From Arthrobacter sp. H16F315 (GTDB lineage: Bacteria; Actinomycetota; Actinomycetes; Actinomycetales; Micrococcaceae), in assembly GCF_024124825.1 (NCBI RefSeq), contig NZ_JAMXSS010000002.1:1178001-1242000 (forward strand): 64,000 nucleotides of DNA, given 5' to 3'. A program made the position numbers and the translations under genes. Position 1 is the stretch's first letter. Each line of letters opens with the position of its first letter. The notes under the pieces were generated by a model. That model saw only the letters and a list, made by a program, of their open reading frames with translations, had not been told where the DNA came from and made no database searches. Below, in pieces: positions 61,579-64,000 of the stretch.

Positions 61579-62772
61579 TCAGTCCTGTGGGACATCGGCG
61601 GCGGCAGCGTCCGACCCGTCGTTCTGCCGGCCCCGCGCACGCCGAGGCTCGGACCGCACGCCGTCGCCCCTTTCGTTCAGTCGGGTTTCGTGTTCGGCCG
61701 CTGCAATGGCCTCGGGGGTAATGTCGTCCCCGGAATTCCAGGCCTTGATCGCGGCCCAGGCCACAGCCACCAAGGGGACGGCAAGGATCGCGCCGATGAT
61801 GCCGGCGAGGATGGTGCCAGCCGTTAGGGCCACCAGAATCACCAGGGCATGCACGCTGAGGGCCTGGCCCATCACCACGGGCTGCAGGAAGTTGCCCTCC
61901 AGCTGGTTGACTGCGATCACAACGATGATAACGATCAGGGCCGCGACCGGGCCGTTGGCAACCAGCGCGACAAGGGCCGCGAGCGTGCCGGCAAGGGTAG
62001 CGCCGATCAGCGGGATGAAGGCGCCAATGAAGGTCAGTGCGGCCAGCGGCAGTGCGAGCGGAACGCCCATGATTACCAGAGCCAGGCCAATAAAGAAGGC
62101 GTCGACCAGGGCCACTATGGAAGTTCCGCGCACGTAGCCGCCGAGCACGTTCAGGCTGCGCTCGCCGGCACGGCGTGCCTTCACCAGGTTCGGGCCCTTG
62201 AACGCCCGCAGCACAAAGGCCCAGATGCTCTGGCCGTCTTTGAGGAAAAAGAACAGGATGACAGCCATCAGGAGGGCCCCGGTGATGACGTTGCCGGCCG
62301 CACTGAGCCCGGATATGGCGCCCGCGCCCACGGTGCTGCTGGTGGCGAAATCGACGACGGCGTCCCGCGCCTGCTGGATCTGCTGGTCATCAACCGGGAT
62401 CGGACCCGTACGAATAAAAGCGTGAACCCGGTCGAAGCCCTCCGTGGCCTTGCTGGCCAGTTGGTCGGCCTGGCTGACGACGGCGACCACGATGCCCGTG
62501 ATGACAACGCCGAACGCGAGCAGGAGTGCCAGGAACGAGACTGTGGTGGCGGCGGTGCTGGGCCAGCCCCGGCGGCGCAGCCAGTGGACGAAGGGTGCGA
62601 TCGCGGCGGCGAGGATCAGGGCCAGCAGCGCGGGAATCACCACGAGGCGCACTTGGATCAGGGCGTAGACCACCACCACTGACAGGACCAGCAGCAGGAG
62701 GACCTGTGCGGTCCTGATGCTGGCGCGGCCCAGGCTGTCGCTCCAGGGGGTTGTCTGTTCCGGACTGCCCAT
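61579..62772 (-). CDS. AI-2E/PerM-family transporter
   Basis: This 397-residue membrane protein of the AI-2E exporter (TqsA/PerM) superfamily has ALIQVRLVVIPALLALILAAAIAPFVHWLRRRG near the start, VLGGYVRGTSIVALVDAFFIGLALVIMGVPLALPLA, and IGATLAGTLAALVALVANGP. NQLEGNFLQPVVMG is the family signature near the end. The tail is hydrophilic. Substrates in other members include autoinducer-2 and Na+/H+; here unknown. Confidence 0.9.
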   Translation of the reverse strand: MGSPEQTTPWSDSLGRASIRTAQVLLLLVLSVVVVYALIQVRLVVIPALLALILAAAIAPFVHWLRRRGWPSTAATTVSFLALLLAFGVVITGIVVAVVSQADQLASKATEGFDRVHAFIRTGPIPVDDQQIQQARDAVVDFATSSTVGAGAISGLSAAGNVITGALLMAVILFFFLKDGQSIWAFVLRAFKGPNLVKARRAGERSLNVLGGYVRGTSIVALVDAFFIGLALVIMGVPLALPLAALTFIGAFIPLIGATLAGTLAALVALVANGPVAALIVIIVVIAVNQLEGNFLQPVVMGQALSVHALVILVALTAGTILAGIIGAILAVPLVAVAWAAIKAWNSGDDITPEAIAAAEHETRLNERGDGVRSEPRRARGRQNDGSDAAAADVPQD

Positions 62773-62861
62773 GCTGTTTTTCTCTCCCGCTCTCGGATGG
62801 TCATGTTACTTACCAACCGTCTCACAGCCGGAGGGTGCAATCTCGGGGACCGGCCGGGCAA

Positions 62862-64000
62862 TCAGGTAGCGGCGGGCCGGATGTTCTGGTTGCCGCGGAA
62901 CGTGTTCTCCGGATCGAACTCCAGCTTCACCTGGGCCAGCCGGTTGTAGTTCTCCTCGCCGAAGGCTGCCCGGACCCGGTCCTGGCCTTCGTCGCCGACG
63001 AAGTTCAGCCAGACGCCGCCCGTGGCATAGGGGGAGATGTCCTGGCGGAACTTCTTCACCCAGGCCTTGGCCACCTGGCCTCCTTCCGGTGTTTCCTCCA
63101 GTCCGAACGGGTGCGAGACCCACCTGGCGTTGCGGTTCTGCAGCGGAGTCTGGGCAGCCGCCGGCCCCGCCACCGCCCCGCCCCAGCTGGCAACCAGAAG
63201 TTGGGAGTGGGGGCCTGGCAGGTTCTGCGCAGACTCCACGAGCACGTCCAGGGCGGTGTCCGGCAACTCGTTGTGGTAATCGGCACTCCAGTAGTTGTAC
63301 AGGTTTGGCGGATCGTCGATCATGCACTGGAAATCGGCATAATTCATTTCGCTGACCAGATCCACTGCCGGGCCCAACTCCCGGAACGGCGCAGCGTGTT
63401 CAGCACCGTCAGCGGGGTCTCCCGCATAAAGATAGGCGATCCCTACTCCTTGTTTCCCCACCATCCCGGCTGGAACGAACGGTTCCGGCGGTGCCGTCAG
63501 GAACACCAGGGCAGTGCCCACGGCGTCGGGGGCGGCGAGGCAAAGTTCCCGGTAGGCGCGGCTGATCTCGGTCGAGGCATCGCCAGGCCAGAGCATCAGG
63601 CCCGCCTGAACCCCAGGACCAAGGTGGTGCAGGCGGAAAGTGAACTCGGTGGCGACGCCGAAATTGCCTCCGCCACCGTGGAGGGCCCAGAACAGCTCGG
63701 GGTTCTCCTGGGCGCTGGCGGTCACCCGCTCTCCGGCGGCTGTCACGAGATTGACGGAAAGCAGGTTGTCGCAGGCGAAGCCGTAGGAGCGCTCCAGCCA
63801 CCCCGAACCGCCGCCCAGCGTGAATCCCGCGACGCCGGTGGTGGAAGCCCGCCCGCCGGTGCAGGCGAGGCTGTGTTCCTGCGTGGCCCGGTCGAACTCT
63901 CCCCACGTCACGCCGGCTCCCACCGTCACCGTCTTGTTGTCCGGGTCCACCGAGATTGACCTCATCGGCCGGACGTCGACTACCAAGCCGTCGTCATTGG
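62862..64000 (-). CDS. FAD-dependent oxidase, berberine-bridge type (5' end cut by the window)
   Basis: The reading frame continues past the window edge (position 64000), so the N-terminus is missing. The visible ~378 residues include GVTWGEFDRATQEHSLACTGG, the FAD-binding segment GVAGFTLGGGSGWLERSYG, and GGGGNFGVATEFTFRLH. The BBE domain is at the C-terminus (YNRLAQVKLEFDPENTFRGN). These oxidase proteins act on alcohols, sugars or aromatic substrates. The usual length is about 450-470 residues, so ~80 are missing. Confidence 0.9.
   Translation of the reverse strand, partial: NDDGLVVDVRPMRSISVDPDNKTVTVGAGVTWGEFDRATQEHSLACTGGRASTTGVAGFTLGGGSGWLERSYGFACDNLLSVNLVTAAGERVTASAQENPELFWALHGGGGNFGVATEFTFRLHHLGPGVQAGLMLWPGDASTEISRAYRELCLAAPDAVGTALVFLTAPPEPFVPAGMVGKQGVGIAYLYAGDPADGAEHAAPFRELGPAVDLVSEMNYADFQCMIDDPPNLYNYWSADYHNELPDTALDVLVESAQNLPGPHSQLLVASWGGAVAGPAAAQTPLQNRNARWVSHPFGLEETPEGGQVAKAWVKKFRQDISPYATGGVWLNFVGDEGQDRVRAAFGEENYNRLAQVKLEFDPENTFRGNQNIRPAAT

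Overview
The window is high-G+C DNA with tightly packed genes, GTG starts, 1-8 bp stop/start overlaps and several apparently leaderless promoters. The protein content points to a soil actinobacterium of the Micrococcaceae, most likely Arthrobacter or Pseudarthrobacter: an Arthrobacter-type copper amine oxidase, an RskA-type anti-sigma factor, Pr6Pr and DUF1206 membrane proteins, and gluconate and aromatic or organic acid catabolism. This genus call is inference from gene content; no rRNA or tRNA gene was seen.

0-20 kb is catabolic. A flavin aromatic monooxygenase and a PucR regulator are followed by a divergent LysR-centred region. On one side lies a glutaryl-CoA-dehydrogenase-like gene; on the other a run of CoA-transferase, thioesterase, second acyl-CoA dehydrogenase, SDR, thiolase, MaoC hydratase and MHS transporter, which reads as a beta-oxidation-like route for an imported organic acid. 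A gluconate module (gntP, gntK, divergent gntR with two operator-like palindromes) comes next. 17-24 kb reads as an amine catabolic region: aldehyde dehydrogenase, APC permease, AraC and TetR regulators, copper amine oxidase.

24-34 kb holds a SWIM/SNF2 helicase, a very acidic DMP19-like protein, a sigma/anti-sigma pair facing a repeat lipoprotein with matching ECF promoters on both strands, a DUF1206 protein, TrmB and a CynX-type MFS transporter. The last 167 bp of that transporter gene are repeated exactly 4,100 bp downstream, bracketing an amidohydrolase-transporter-Lrp cassette. 38-46 kb contains a NarL-type two-component system facing a two-gene ABC exporter, an MFS transporter and an OmpR-type two-component system. 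This leads into a five-gene redox operon (small Ser/Thr-rich membrane peptide, ApbE, ferric-reductase-like haem protein, NuoF-like protein, ferredoxin).

49-64 kb is mainly housekeeping and stress: a DEAD-box helicase with a structured leader, a metallo-beta-lactamase-fold hydrolase, an aldo/keto reductase, a paired SMR exporter preceded by a sequence matching the guanidine-III riboswitch, HutD, TrpF, a luciferase-like monooxygenase, YceI, YccF, SRPBCC, a DUF4031-HD protein, an AI-2E-family exporter and a berberine-bridge-type oxidase cut by the window end.

Seven genes are broken by single-base indels, nearly all in short G or C runs. Sequencing or assembly error is the simplest explanation. 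These genes are listed as pseudogenes over their full extent, but most are probably intact in the organism.
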